DNA of 64,000 nt from CAG-632 sp963626805 (GCA_963626805.1 CAVFXS010000009.1:1-64000); one strand, 5' to 3'. Shown: positions 8,798 to 17,479, counted from the stretch's first letter. Notes: generated by a model not told the origin, from the letters alone. Numbers and translations: made by a program.

Positions 8798-8830
8798 GAA
8801 AAGGGCGAAGCAGAAGTCTTCGTCCTTTTT
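8798..8830 (+). terminator. Terminator between the YbjQ-like gene and glpK
   Basis: Stem AAAAGGGCGAAG with CTTCGTCCTTTT (one G-U pair), loop of about 6 nt, running into TTTTT. It sits only 26 bp before the glpK ATG. No good promoter fits between it and glpK, so either it is leaky or it is part of a regulated glpK leader. Confidence 0.7.
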
Positions 8831-8856
8831 CAACTCTAAAAGCAAAGGAGAAACAC

Positions 8857-10350
8857 ATGAAAAAATATCTGATGGCACTGGATCAGGGAACAACCAGTTC
8901 CCGGTGCATTATTTTTAATCGCGAGGGCGAGATCGTAAGCGTTGCACAAAAGGAATTTCGCCAGTATTATCCCCAAAGCGGCTGGGTGGAGCATGATCCG
9001 ATGGAAATATGGTCAACGCAGATGGGCGTGGCCAGAGAAGCATTGGAGCGGCTGGGAGTCACCAGCCGGGAGATAGCGGCACTCGGTATTACGAACCAGA
9101 GAGAGACAACGATACTCTGGGACAAGGAGACCGGAGAACCGATCTGTCCAGCGATCGTATGGCAGTGCAGACGGACGGCTGATATCTGTGAAAAGCTGGA
9201 AATAAAAGGCTATGGTGATATGATTTTCCGGAAGACCGGTCTGAAGGTGGATGCATATTTTTCCGCAACGAAGATACAGTGGATATTAAATCATGTGGAG
9301 GGAGCCAGACAAAAAGCAAGAGAAGGAAAGATTCTGTTTGGTACCGTTGACAGCTGGCTGATCTGGAAGCTGACGAAAGGGGCAGTTCATGCAACGGATG
9401 TTACCAATGCTGCCCGCACCATGCTATATAATATAGTTGAGAAAAAATGGGACAAAGAGATCCTGAATTTGCTGGATATACCGGAAGAGATATTGCCGGA
9501 GGTTCATGATTCTTCTTATATATATGGTGAGACTGATAGCATGATATTTGGCAGTCCGATACCGATTGCGGGAGTGGCCGGTGATCAGCAGGCGTCTTTA
9601 TTCGGGCAGGCCTGCTTTGAAAAGGGTGATATTAAGAATACTTATGGAACCGGCGGATTTTTGTTGATGAATACGGGAGAAACACCGGTGCTTTCCGATA
9701 ACGGACTGCTGACAACGATTGCATGGGGAATAAATGGAACGGTAAATTATGCACTGGAAGGCTCGGTATTTGTGGCGGGCGCAGCAATACAGTGGCTGCG
9801 GGATGAAATGGGACTGATATCCTCTGCAGCGGAATCCGAGGCAATTGCAGCTTCGGTTCCGGATACCAATGGCGTCTATATGGTGCCTGCGTTCGTGGGA
9901 CTCGGAGCACCTTATTGGGATCCGTATGCCAGAGGAATCCTGACCGGACTGACCAGAGGCAGCAATCGGAATCATATTGTACGTGCGGCTCTGGAAGCGT
10001 TGGGATACCAGACCCATGATGTAGTTAAGCTGATGGAACAGGAGGTCGGAATCGAGCAGATCCGTTGTCTGAAGGTAGATGGCGGTGCCTGTGCGAATAA
10101 TTTCCTGATGCAGTTCCAGGCGGATATTCTGGATACGGCAATTGAACGACCGCAATGTATAGAGACCACGGCACTGGGGGCAGCCTGTCTGGCCGGGCTG
10201 GGTGTCGGATTCTATGAAAGTCCGGAGGAAATCTCCGCAAACTGGAAAAAGGAACGGATATTTGAACCGAAGATGTCAAAGACTGAGCGGGAATCAAAAC
10301 TGAATGGATGGAAAGAAGCAGTAGCACAGACCAGGTACAGAGAACGGTAA
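8857..10350 (+). CDS. glpK: Glycerol kinase
   Basis: GlpK phosphorylates glycerol to glycerol 3-phosphate at the cost of ATP. The 497-aa length is normal. The FGGY-kinase N-terminus ALDQGTTSSRCIIF, the GITNQRETTI and WQCRRT segments, GVAGDQQASLFGQ and the C-terminal DGGACANNFLMQFQADIL are all present. AAAGGAG precedes the ATG by 7 nt. No glycerol facilitator or glycerol-3-phosphate dehydrogenase lies nearby, so the gene stands alone. The upstream terminator raises the possibility of control by antitermination, as in other Firmicutes glycerol genes, but no GlpP-type gene is in the window. Confidence 0.97.
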   Translation: MKKYLMALDQGTTSSRCIIFNREGEIVSVAQKEFRQYYPQSGWVEHDPMEIWSTQMGVAREALERLGVTSREIAALGITNQRETTILWDKETGEPICPAIVWQCRRTADICEKLEIKGYGDMIFRKTGLKVDAYFSATKIQWILNHVEGARQKAREGKILFGTVDSWLIWKLTKGAVHATDVTNAARTMLYNIVEKKWDKEILNLLDIPEEILPEVHDSSYIYGETDSMIFGSPIPIAGVAGDQQASLFGQACFEKGDIKNTYGTGGFLLMNTGETPVLSDNGLLTTIAWGINGTVNYALEGSVFVAGAAIQWLRDEMGLISSAAESEAIAASVPDTNGVYMVPAFVGLGAPYWDPYARGILTGLTRGSNRNHIVRAALEALGYQTHDVVKLMEQEVGIEQIRCLKVDGGACANNFLMQFQADILDTAIERPQCIETTALGAACLAGLGVGFYESPEEISANWKKERIFEPKMSKTERESKLNGWKEAVAQTRYRER

Positions 10351-10357
10351 AAAGCCT

Positions 10358-10386
10358 TTGAGGTTTTATTGCTGGAATGGTATAAT
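10358..10386 (+). promoter_or_regulatory. Promoter of the HAD phosphatase gene
   Basis: TTGAGG (10358-10363), 17 bp, TATAAT (10381-10386), in the 82-bp gap after glpK. It would drive the HAD hydrolase and rhomboid genes. Confidence 0.65.
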
Positions 10387-10432
10387 GGGCGCAGACATAA
10401 AATGAATCAGCAGCAGGAAGGATAGGAATAAA

Positions 10433-11089
10433 ATGGAAGTTAAAACAGTGATTTTTGATCTGGATGGTACCTTGTTGAATACATTGGAGGATCTGCGCAC
10501 AGCGACCAATCATGCACTACAGGAATTCGGTTATCCGACAAAAAGCCTGGAGGAAGTGCGACTGGCAGTCGGAAACGGGGTGGCAAAGCTGATTGAACGG
10601 GTGATTCCGGATGGAGCAGAGAACCTGGATTTTTCTTTGTGTCTGGAATGCTTCCGACAGTATTATTCAGAGCATTTGCAGGATCAGACAGCACCGTATC
10701 CGGGAATCATAGAAATGCTACAATGGTTACAGGAGCAGGGATATGGCATTGGAATTGTATCAAACAAGTTTGATGCTGCGGTTAAAAATCTGCGGGATGA
10801 TTATTTCAAAGAATATATTCCGGTAGCAATCGGAGAGTCTTCGGATGTCCGGAAGAAGCCGGCACCGGATTGCGTTTATAAGGCGATGAAGGAACTGAAC
10901 TGTGCGGCGGCTACGACGATTTATGTCGGGGATTCGGATGTGGATGTACAGACGGCACATAATGCAGGGCTTCTGTGCGTAGGTGTTTCCTGGGGCTTCC
11001 GCGGACATGATTTTCTGGTGGCGAATGGGGCAGACTTTATTATTGAGGAACCGATGGAGTTGTGTGAACGGCTGAAGAATGGTCTGTAA
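10433..11089 (+). CDS. HAD-family phosphatase, phosphoglycolate phosphatase-like
   Basis: A 218-aa HAD hydrolase of subclass IA. Motif I is FDLDGTLLNT (nucleophile Asp and second Asp near residues 9 and 11), motif II is the Ser in GIVSNK, motif III is the Lys in RKKPAPD, and motif IV is VGDSDVD. The helical cap between motifs I and II is of the Gph/PGP type. Likely substrates are 2-phosphoglycolate or similar small phosphates, but this subgroup is promiscuous and the name is only by similarity. The rhomboid gene starts 12 bp after its stop, so the two form an operon. Confidence 0.85.
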   Translation: MEVKTVIFDLDGTLLNTLEDLRTATNHALQEFGYPTKSLEEVRLAVGNGVAKLIERVIPDGAENLDFSLCLECFRQYYSEHLQDQTAPYPGIIEMLQWLQEQGYGIGIVSNKFDAAVKNLRDDYFKEYIPVAIGESSDVRKKPAPDCVYKAMKELNCAAATTIYVGDSDVDVQTAHNAGLLCVGVSWGFRGHDFLVANGADFIIEEPMELCERLKNGL

Positions 11090-11101
11090 TGGCGGTTGAT
11101 T

Positions 11102-12082
11102 ATGGTAGAACAATATTTAGTACGAATGATGCTCGATAAAGGGTATTGCCGGGAATGGAATGAAGAACCGTATATATTTACCAGACGGACTGGGCAGGAA
11201 TGCTATGTGGTAATGCTAAGGGATGCGGCAGCTTCGTGGAATGGTATTATGTGCAGACGGCAGGAGTTGACTGCATATTATCAGGCACAGGGAATGGAGC
11301 ATGTCTATCATTTATATATCATGTGCCGGAAGGATGCCATGTTTTCGGAAGCACTTTTGCATCTGACAGAGACAGTTCCGAATTTCTGGCTTTACACTAG
11401 CGATCAGAGGCGATTCTGGCAGTATGAGCATCAGCCGACGGAATTTGACGGACTGAATGCGGAGCTTGAGAAGCATCAGAAGCGGAGATGGACGGACAGG
11501 CTGCCGTTTACTGCACGGACAGCACCGTGGATAACAGCGGTACTTATTATAATAAACAGCTTCTGCTTTTTCTATCCGGTATTGACGGGAAGGTATGATG
11601 CATGGATTGAAAACGGCATGAACAGTAAGGCGTATGTATTTGAAATGCATCAGTGGTATCGGCTGTTCACCAGTATGTTTCTGCACGGAGGTCTGGAACA
11701 TCTGTTGAACAATATGCTGGTGCTTTTGCTTATGGGAATCTATCTGGAACCGGTGCTTGGAAAGATGCAGTATCTGTTGATCTATCTGGTGTCCGGATTG
11801 TTTGGAAGTACATTGTCCTGCGTTTTATGGGGCGGAACAGTTGGCTCAGTAGGAGCATCCGGGGCAATCTTCGGCTTGAGCGGAGCAATGCTGGCGCTGG
11901 TTCTTTTCTATAGAAAGTATGTACCGCAGTTATCGGCTCGAAGAGTAATATTCATGTGTGTGGCATCTTTATATAACGGATTTACATCGGTAGGCGTGGA
12001 TAATGCTGCACATATAGGCGGTCTGCTTGCAGGATTTGTTTTAGTACTTATTACTAATAAATCCCATAAAAAATGTATATAA
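11102..12082 (+). CDS. Rhomboid-family intramembrane serine protease
   Basis: Rhomboids cut transmembrane substrates within the bilayer. The first ~135 residues form a soluble cytoplasmic N-terminal domain rich in aromatics and charge. The six-helix core begins near residue 140 (APWITAVLIIINSFCFF). WYRLFTSMFLHGGLEHLLNN is the conserved second segment with its histidines and asparagine; the nucleophile serine is in GASGAIFG near residue 250, and the partner histidine in AAHIGGLLAG near 302. I start at the ATG at 11102; a TTG two codons earlier is possible. It follows the HAD gene directly. Substrates are unknown. Confidence 0.9.
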   Translation: MVEQYLVRMMLDKGYCREWNEEPYIFTRRTGQECYVVMLRDAAASWNGIMCRRQELTAYYQAQGMEHVYHLYIMCRKDAMFSEALLHLTETVPNFWLYTSDQRRFWQYEHQPTEFDGLNAELEKHQKRRWTDRLPFTARTAPWITAVLIIINSFCFFYPVLTGRYDAWIENGMNSKAYVFEMHQWYRLFTSMFLHGGLEHLLNNMLVLLLMGIYLEPVLGKMQYLLIYLVSGLFGSTLSCVLWGGTVGSVGASGAIFGLSGAMLALVLFYRKYVPQLSARRVIFMCVASLYNGFTSVGVDNAAHIGGLLAGFVLVLITNKSHKKCI

Positions 12083-12106
12083 ATAGTAAAATGTGAAGGA
12101 TACAGG

Positions 12107-12135
12107 TTGTAAATGAAAATTTAATGTGTTACACT
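12107..12135 (+). promoter_or_regulatory. Promoter of the TPR/long-helix gene pair
   Basis: TTGTAA (12107-12112), 17 bp, TACACT (12130-12135); about 25 nt leader to the TTG start at 12166. Confidence 0.6.
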
Positions 12136-12165
12136 GGAAATAGTGAAAATTGTGGGGTGTTATAA

Positions 12166-13449
12166 TTGGGCATCAGTTATGCAGTGGTTACAAAGGTAAA
12201 AGAACTTACCGAGACAAGGCAATATGGTGAAGCTCTGGATTTACTGGAAGGTGAAGATATTTTCCAGTCACTGAATCCTCAATTCTTACGATGCTGTGGA
12301 GAGGTGTATCTTGAAAATGAGCGGTATTACGAGAGCAGAAAGGCTCTGGTTCAGGCTCATGTGATGGCACCGGAGGGTAACCGAATCGCATATGATTTGG
12401 TTTATCTGTATTTGAAAATGGGATATTTTCATCGTGCAAAGCGTTACTATGAAATTTATCTATATAATGCAGGTCCGGAAGATTCCGGGAAAAAATTTCT
12501 GGAGTATATGATTCAGAAAGCACAGCGTGTAGAGGCAGAGAAACTTCTGAAAATACTGGAACAGGCATGTGAAGAACATTATACTGATGAATGGGCATTT
12601 GAACTGGCCTTGTTATATGCCACATTGGGCATGGAAAGGCAGAAGAAGGAGGCGTGTATTCAGCTGGCAGCGAGTTTTCGAAATTCGCCGTATTGTTCAT
12701 TAGCACAGGCCTTGAAGAATGGACAGTATGATACGAGCAATTCTAATTTCCGATTTCCAATCATGGAAGCAGAGGAAGATACAGAGTTATATGCTTCTAT
12801 TCTGGAGATTGAGGAAAAACAGCTGGAGAAAGATGAACGGAAGGTGCATCCTCCGGCTCCGGTCATCTTACAGATGGAGGACGATGACGGCAAAGATGAG
12901 GAACCGGTACCAAAGAAGCTTCTCGGATTGCGGCTTCCGTTCGGAAAGAAGTATGACAAGACGACAGTACAGCCAACAAAAGAGAGAACAGGGCAGACAG
13001 ATAGTGAAATAAATAAAACGGCTTTGGAAGAAATTGTCAATACAGTGCCGGATGGCGGATATATGGAAAAAACTGCTGAGATTATACCGGAGGAGAAAAG
13101 TTCGCTGACAGATGAAGAAAATGTATCCTCTTATATAGCTTCTGTTATGCAGTCAGTGGCTGAGATAGAAGCAGGGGCGGAAGAGGAACTACAGAAGGAT
13201 TTATCTGAGAAACGACCATATCAGTCCAGGTTAATGGATGTGGAAGAAGATCTGAGTCCGAAGGAACGTTTGGAAAAGCTTATGAAGCTGATAGAAGAGG
13301 ATCGACAGAAAGAAGAACCTCCGAAGGCAGAGAGCAGGCAAGAAGAGCTGGATTTGGATGAATTTCTTATGGATTTGGTTGGGGCAAATACAATTACACA
13401 GGCAATGGTAAAATCCTATCATGATGAAAATGATTCGGAGGATTCATAA
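12166..13449 (+). CDS. Tetratricopeptide-repeat protein with acidic tail
   Basis: A 427-aa cytosolic protein. Residues ~1-190 are helical pairs of TPR type (for example YGEALDLLEGEDIF, YYESRKALVQAHVMAPE, GYFHRAKRYYEIYLYNA, EWAFELALLYATLG), a protein-protein interaction scaffold. From about residue 200 the chain is acidic, low in hydrophobics and probably disordered, ending with short amphipathic helices (PKERLEKLMKLIEED, LDEFLMDLVGANTI). The start is a TTG preceded by GGGGTG at 6-nt spacing; no ATG lies in a suitable place. The next gene starts 50 bp later and encodes the long-helix protein, so the two are probably cotranscribed and may bind each other. No enzymatic motif is visible. Confidence 0.75.
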   Translation: MGISYAVVTKVKELTETRQYGEALDLLEGEDIFQSLNPQFLRCCGEVYLENERYYESRKALVQAHVMAPEGNRIAYDLVYLYLKMGYFHRAKRYYEIYLYNAGPEDSGKKFLEYMIQKAQRVEAEKLLKILEQACEEHYTDEWAFELALLYATLGMERQKKEACIQLAASFRNSPYCSLAQALKNGQYDTSNSNFRFPIMEAEEDTELYASILEIEEKQLEKDERKVHPPAPVILQMEDDDGKDEEPVPKKLLGLRLPFGKKYDKTTVQPTKERTGQTDSEINKTALEEIVNTVPDGGYMEKTAEIIPEEKSSLTDEENVSSYIASVMQSVAEIEAGAEEELQKDLSEKRPYQSRLMDVEEDLSPKERLEKLMKLIEEDRQKEEPPKAESRQEELDLDEFLMDLVGANTITQAMVKSYHDENDSEDS

Positions 13450-13499
13450 TGGTGCTGAAGCAAAGAATAATGACAGAAAGGAGCGCCTAAGAAAAGAGT

Positions 13500-16259
13500 A
13501 TGAATGAGAGAGATGCGATTATAGCGGCAGTAAGAGCTCAGGTAGAAAAAGAAAAAGCTGCAAAAGCTGAGAAAATGAAAAAAGAGCAGGAAATGCAGGA
13601 AAAATATTCTGGTAAAACGGCGCAGACGCAGACAACCCAGAAATTCCGGCCTTGGAATCCGGATGAGGATAAGAAGAGAAAAGAAGAGGCGGAAAGTAAA
13701 ATAGCAGAGCAGAGTATTAAGGCTGTTGAAGAACCGGATACAAAGACGTTTGAGGGTGTATCCGGAGATCTTTCTGATGAAAAAACATTAAACGATACAT
13801 CATCAGATGGAGTTACATTGGATAATTTCGGTCTGGAAGGAGCACATCTGGAGGACACTCCGGAGGATGGTCTTGGTCTTGGACTGAATTTTGCAAAGAA
13901 TTCCGATGTAACAGACGATCCGGTGCTGGATGAACATGGGAAAGTTATAAATGTGATTCCGGTAGAGCAGAAGGATCTTGATCCAAACAATGTTAAAAGC
14001 ATGTATGACATTGAATTTTCGGATGATGAAGATGAAAAGAAATATGAGGCTGCTAAGAAGAAAGAAGAAGAACGGTTAGCGAAGGAAGCAGAACGTGCAG
14101 AGGAAGTTCGCCGGAAGGAAGCGGAGTATGCAGAAACCCGCCGGAGAGCCGAAGAAGAAGCACGCCGGAAGGCTGAGGAGGAAACTCGTCGGAGAGCCGA
14201 GGAAGAGCGCCGAAGAGCCGAAGAAGCGCGTCGGAAAGCGGAAGAAGAGGCCCGCCGGAAGGCGGAAGAAGAAGCTCGCAGGAAGGCCGAAGAGGAAGCG
14301 CGTCGGAAAGCGGAAGAAGAGGCTCGCAGGAAGGCCGAAGAGGAAGCGCGTCGGAAAGCGGAAGAAGAGGCTCGCAGGAAGGCCGAAGAGGAAGCGCGTC
14401 GGAAAGCGGAAGAAGAGGCTCGCAGGAAGGCCGAAGAGGAAGCGCGTCGGAAAGCGGAAGAAGAGGCTCGCAGGAAGGCCGAAGAGGAAGCGCGTCGGAA
14501 AGCGGAAGAAGAGGCTCGCAGAAAGGCGGAAGAGGAAGCTCGCCGGAAAGCGGAAGAAGAGGCTCGCAGAAAGGCGGAAGAGGAAGCTCGCCGGAAGGCG
14601 GAAGAAGAAGCCCGCAGAAAGGCGGAAGAGGAAGCTCGCCGGAAGGCGGAAGAAGAAGCCCGCAGAAAGGCGGAAGAGGAAGCACGCCGGAAGGCTGAGG
14701 AAGAAGCCCGCAGAAAGGCGGAAGAGGAAGCACGTCGGAAAGCTGAGGAAGAAGCCCGCCGGAGAGCAGAAGAGGAAGCTCGCCGGAAGGCTGAGGAAGA
14801 AGCCCGCAGAAAGGCGGAAGAGGAAGCTCGCCGGAAGGCTGAGGAAGAAGCCCGCAAGAAGGCGGAAGAGGAAGCAAGACGGAAGGCTGAAGAAGAAGCC
14901 CGGAAACAAGCCGAAGAGGAAGAGGCACGTCGGAAGGCATATGAAGAGGCACGCAAGAAGGCGGAAGAAGAAGAACGAATCAGAGTAGAAGCTGAAATCA
15001 AGAGGCGTGCGGAGGCACGTAAAAAGGCCGAAGAAGAAGCTCGTAAGAGAGCTGAAGAGGCAAGGCAACGTGAGTTAGAAGAACGTCAGAGAAGACTAAA
15101 GGCGGAAGAAGAAAGACGCCGTGAGGAAGCTCAGAGAAGGGCGGAGAAAGAAGCAAGAAAGAAGGCAGAAGAGGATGCTCGTGAAAAAGCTGAAGAAGAA
15201 GCTCGCAAGAGGACTGAGGAAGAAACTCGTCGCAGGGCTGAAGAGGACGCTCGTAAGAAAGTTGAAGAAGAAGCTCACAAGAGGGCTGAAGAAGAAACCC
15301 GTAAGAAGGCAGAAGAGGAAGCAAGACAGAAAGCGGAAACTGAAGCACATGAAAAGGCTGAGCAAGAAGCTCGTAAGAAAGCTGAAGAAGAAGCTCACAA
15401 GAGGGCTGAAGAAGAGGTTAAAGCAGAGGAAGCAAGGCGTGCACGGGCTGAGGAAGAAGCAGTAAAAGCTGCACAGGAACAGTTAAGGCAGCAGGCAATG
15501 GAAGAAGAATCTGTCAGAATGGAAGAGTTTGCAAAGAGTCGTTCGGCAGATCTTCCGAAAGGGGCAGAAGAATTCCTTGGGAAGTATATGTCTGTTGATT
15601 CCATTAGCAGCCAGATGAAGAAGGCAATCATTTCGATTGATGAGAATAGAAATGAGCCGAAGAATCTGGTAATCTTATGTAAGCATGGATTCGGAACCAC
15701 AAATATCGGTGTTGATTTTGCAAAGAGTTTCTATGCTATGGGTGTATGTAAGAACAGTACTGTTGCGGTTATTAAGGCGGCAGCATTTAATAAAGTAAAC
15801 TTAAATGATGCAGTTTCAAAATTGCAGGGCGGCTGTTTGGTAATTGAGAATGCAGGTAATGTGAGACCGGATAAGGTGGCAGAGCTGGCAGATGTGATTG
15901 CGGATCCGAATAATGATATTGCAGTTATATTAACAGGCGAAATTGACTCGTTATCCAGATTGTTCTCATCAAATGAGAAGATCGTACCATATTTCAAGCA
16001 TTTGATTCAGATGCACAGAATCGATAATGGTGCTGTATTTGAAATTGCACAAAACTATATTAAACAATTGGGTTATGAAGCTGATGGAAGGGCACTGTCG
16101 AAGCTGAAGAATTTAATGCTCGGCGTAGAAGATGGCAATCTTGACCGGGTGTTAAAGATGATCAATGAAGCCGTGGGGAGAGCGGAAGAGCGTAACATTC
16201 AGGGACTGGGCAGCGCAGAAGCATCAGGCAGAAAGGTACTACTGGAATCAGACTTCTAA
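13500..16259 (+). CDS. Long single-alpha-helix protein with degenerate AAA-like C-domain
   Basis: A 919-aa cytosolic protein in three parts. Residues ~1-180 are acidic and probably disordered. Residues ~180-660 are almost only A, E, R and K; about 27 near-perfect AEEEARRK octads are followed by looser versions. In each octad E2, E3 and E4 fall four residues before R6, R7 and K8, the pattern of a stable ER/K single alpha helix rather than a leucine-zipper coiled coil. Residues ~690-919 look like an AAA+ fold of the CbxX/SpoVK type: CKHGFGTTNIG is at the Walker A place but lacks the GKT lysine, and CLVIENAG at Walker B lacks the Asp-Glu pair. It is thus likely a non-hydrolysing relative. Function unknown; neighbours are a TPR protein and MreB. 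Confidence 0.7.
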   Translation: MNERDAIIAAVRAQVEKEKAAKAEKMKKEQEMQEKYSGKTAQTQTTQKFRPWNPDEDKKRKEEAESKIAEQSIKAVEEPDTKTFEGVSGDLSDEKTLNDTSSDGVTLDNFGLEGAHLEDTPEDGLGLGLNFAKNSDVTDDPVLDEHGKVINVIPVEQKDLDPNNVKSMYDIEFSDDEDEKKYEAAKKKEEERLAKEAERAEEVRRKEAEYAETRRRAEEEARRKAEEETRRRAEEERRRAEEARRKAEEEARRKAEEEARRKAEEEARRKAEEEARRKAEEEARRKAEEEARRKAEEEARRKAEEEARRKAEEEARRKAEEEARRKAEEEARRKAEEEARRKAEEEARRKAEEEARRKAEEEARRKAEEEARRKAEEEARRKAEEEARRKAEEEARRKAEEEARRKAEEEARRKAEEEARRRAEEEARRKAEEEARRKAEEEARRKAEEEARKKAEEEARRKAEEEARKQAEEEEARRKAYEEARKKAEEEERIRVEAEIKRRAEARKKAEEEARKRAEEARQRELEERQRRLKAEEERRREEAQRRAEKEARKKAEEDAREKAEEEARKRTEEETRRRAEEDARKKVEEEAHKRAEEETRKKAEEEARQKAETEAHEKAEQEARKKAEEEAHKRAEEEVKAEEARRARAEEEAVKAAQEQLRQQAMEEESVRMEEFAKSRSADLPKGAEEFLGKYMSVDSISSQMKKAIISIDENRNEPKNLVILCKHGFGTTNIGVDFAKSFYAMGVCKNSTVAVIKAAAFNKVNLNDAVSKLQGGCLVIENAGNVRPDKVAELADVIADPNNDIAVILTGEIDSLSRLFSSNEKIVPYFKHLIQMHRIDNGAVFEIAQNYIKQLGYEADGRALSKLKNLMLGVEDGNLDRVLKMINEAVGRAEERNIQGLGSAEASGRKVLLESDF
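14224..14900 (+). repeat. In-frame 24/48-bp tandem repeats encoding AEEEARRK
   Basis: About 27 tandem 24-bp units. Between about 14301 and 14540 the repeat is a 48-bp double unit that recurs without change (same bases at 14301, 14349, 14397, 14445, 14493); on either side the 24-bp units differ at synonymous positions. There are no spacers between units and the protein frame is kept throughout, so this is a coding minisatellite, not a CRISPR array. Confidence 0.95.
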
Positions 16260-16274
16260 AAGAGGCTAAATGGT

Positions 16275-16325
16275 GGGTTGCCTGGAGATTCAATCAATTG
16301 AATGTCCGGGCAACCCTTATTCTTT
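16275..16325 (+). terminator. Terminator after the long-helix gene
   Basis: A long stem with GGGTTGCC (16275-16282) pairing GGCAACCC (16309-16316), inner GGA/TCC and ATTCAAT/ATTGAAT with a 2-nt centre and two mismatches, followed by TTATTCTTT. It separates the long-helix gene from the MreB gene, which therefore may have its own promoter, though I find no convincing one. Confidence 0.75.
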
Positions 16326-16403
16326 GTTATGACGATCATGATAATGGAGAAAACGAAAGGTTGTAAAACAGATAGACATCAATGGAAAGAAAGAGGAAGA
16401 ATA

Positions 16404-17396
16404 ATGTTTGATATGGATATAGGAATTGATCTTGGAACAGCTAACGTACTGGTCTTTGTAAAAGGAATGGGTGTAGTGATCAATCAACCATCTGTAGTTG
16501 CATTTGAAAAAGATACTAAAAAGCTGGTTGCAATTGGCACAAAGGCAAAAAAAATGATCGGTCGGGTTCCGGAAAATATAGAAGTAATTCGTCCGCTGAA
16601 GCAGGGAGTAATATCAGATTATACAGTGACAGAAAAAATGCTGAAGGCCTTTATTAAGCAGGCAATGAGTAAGAAGTCAACATTTCGGAGACCGAAAATA
16701 TGCATCTGTGTACCGAGTGGAGTAACAGAGGTAGAGCGAAGAGCGGTAGAGGATGCCGCATATCGGACAGGCGCAAGGTCTGTTCTGATCATGGAGGAGC
16801 CGGTGGCAGCTGCAATCGGGGCCGATGTTGATATTACACAGCCATGTGGAAACATGGTGATCGACATCGGTGGCGGTACAACGGATATTGCGATTATTTC
16901 TTTGGGAGGATTGGTTGTAAACCGGTCGTTAAAGGTAGCCGGAGATGATTATAATGAGGCAATGATAAAATATATCAGGAGGAAGTATAACCTGCTGATC
17001 GGAGAGCCGACTGCGGAGGAGATTAAGGTGGAAATCGGAAGTGTCTTCCCGCGTGCAGCCGATGATTATATGGAAGTAAAGGGACGGAACCTTGTAAACG
17101 GACTTCCGGATCGTGTGCGGGTATCTGCAAATGAGACGATCGAGGCATTCAGTGAGGTGACGGCACAGATTATAAATGCGGTGCTGGGTGTGTTGGAGAC
17201 CTGTCCGCCGGAGCTGGCCGCCGATATTTCCCAGCGTGGAATTATTCTGTCCGGCGGAGGCAGTCTGATATATGGAATGGAACAGTTGATAGAGGCGAAA
17301 ACCGGTATCCAGGCAATGGTAGTAGATCAGGCATTGGAAGCAGTTGCACTGGGAGCCGGTAAATCAGTGGAATTTATTCACAAATTACAGAAATAG
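16404..17396 (+). CDS. Rod shape-determining protein of the MreB/Mbl family
   Basis: A bacterial actin that forms membrane-bound filaments and guides peptidoglycan synthesis. The product is 330 aa, normal for the family. Phosphate-1 loop DIGIDLGTANVLVF is at the N-terminus, VPSGVTEVERRAVEDAA follows, phosphate-2 is DIGGGTTDIAII, and the adenosine motif is LSGGGSLI. The start at 16404 is chosen because AGAGGAAG precedes it; an in-frame ATG at 16302 lies inside the preceding terminator hairpin. It is not beside mreC/mreD, so it is probably an Mbl-like paralogue rather than the mreBCD member; the subtype is inference. Its neighbour upstream is the long-helix protein. Confidence 0.9.
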   Translation: MFDMDIGIDLGTANVLVFVKGMGVVINQPSVVAFEKDTKKLVAIGTKAKKMIGRVPENIEVIRPLKQGVISDYTVTEKMLKAFIKQAMSKKSTFRRPKICICVPSGVTEVERRAVEDAAYRTGARSVLIMEEPVAAAIGADVDITQPCGNMVIDIGGGTTDIAIISLGGLVVNRSLKVAGDDYNEAMIKYIRRKYNLLIGEPTAEEIKVEIGSVFPRAADDYMEVKGRNLVNGLPDRVRVSANETIEAFSEVTAQIINAVLGVLETCPPELAADISQRGIILSGGGSLIYGMEQLIEAKTGIQAMVVDQALEAVALGAGKSVEFIHKLQK

Positions 17397-17479
17397 AGAA
17401 TATGAGTTTGCAAATTTTCACCAACCGGATATGAAGAAACCGAACGGTAGCTCAACCGGAAATACCGGGTCAGTTCCTG

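Noticed and set aside
14224..14900. Regular direct repeats that could be taken for a CRISPR array.
   Set aside because: Units are contiguous with no spacers, lie in frame inside a coding sequence, and no cas gene is present.
13538..15348. Several long open frames on the minus strand and in another plus frame across the charged-repeat gene (Ser/Ala/Leu- or Lys/Arg-rich products).
   Set aside because: They arise from the 24-bp periodic sequence, which keeps all frames open; they lack ribosome binding sites and have absurd low-complexity composition. The AEEEARRK frame alone continues into a normal C-terminal domain.
16302..16403. N-terminal extension of the MreB-like protein by 34 residues.
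   Set aside because: The ATG at 16302 is inside the terminator hairpin, and the extension does not resemble MreB; the ATG at 16404 has a ribosome binding site and gives the normal N-terminus.
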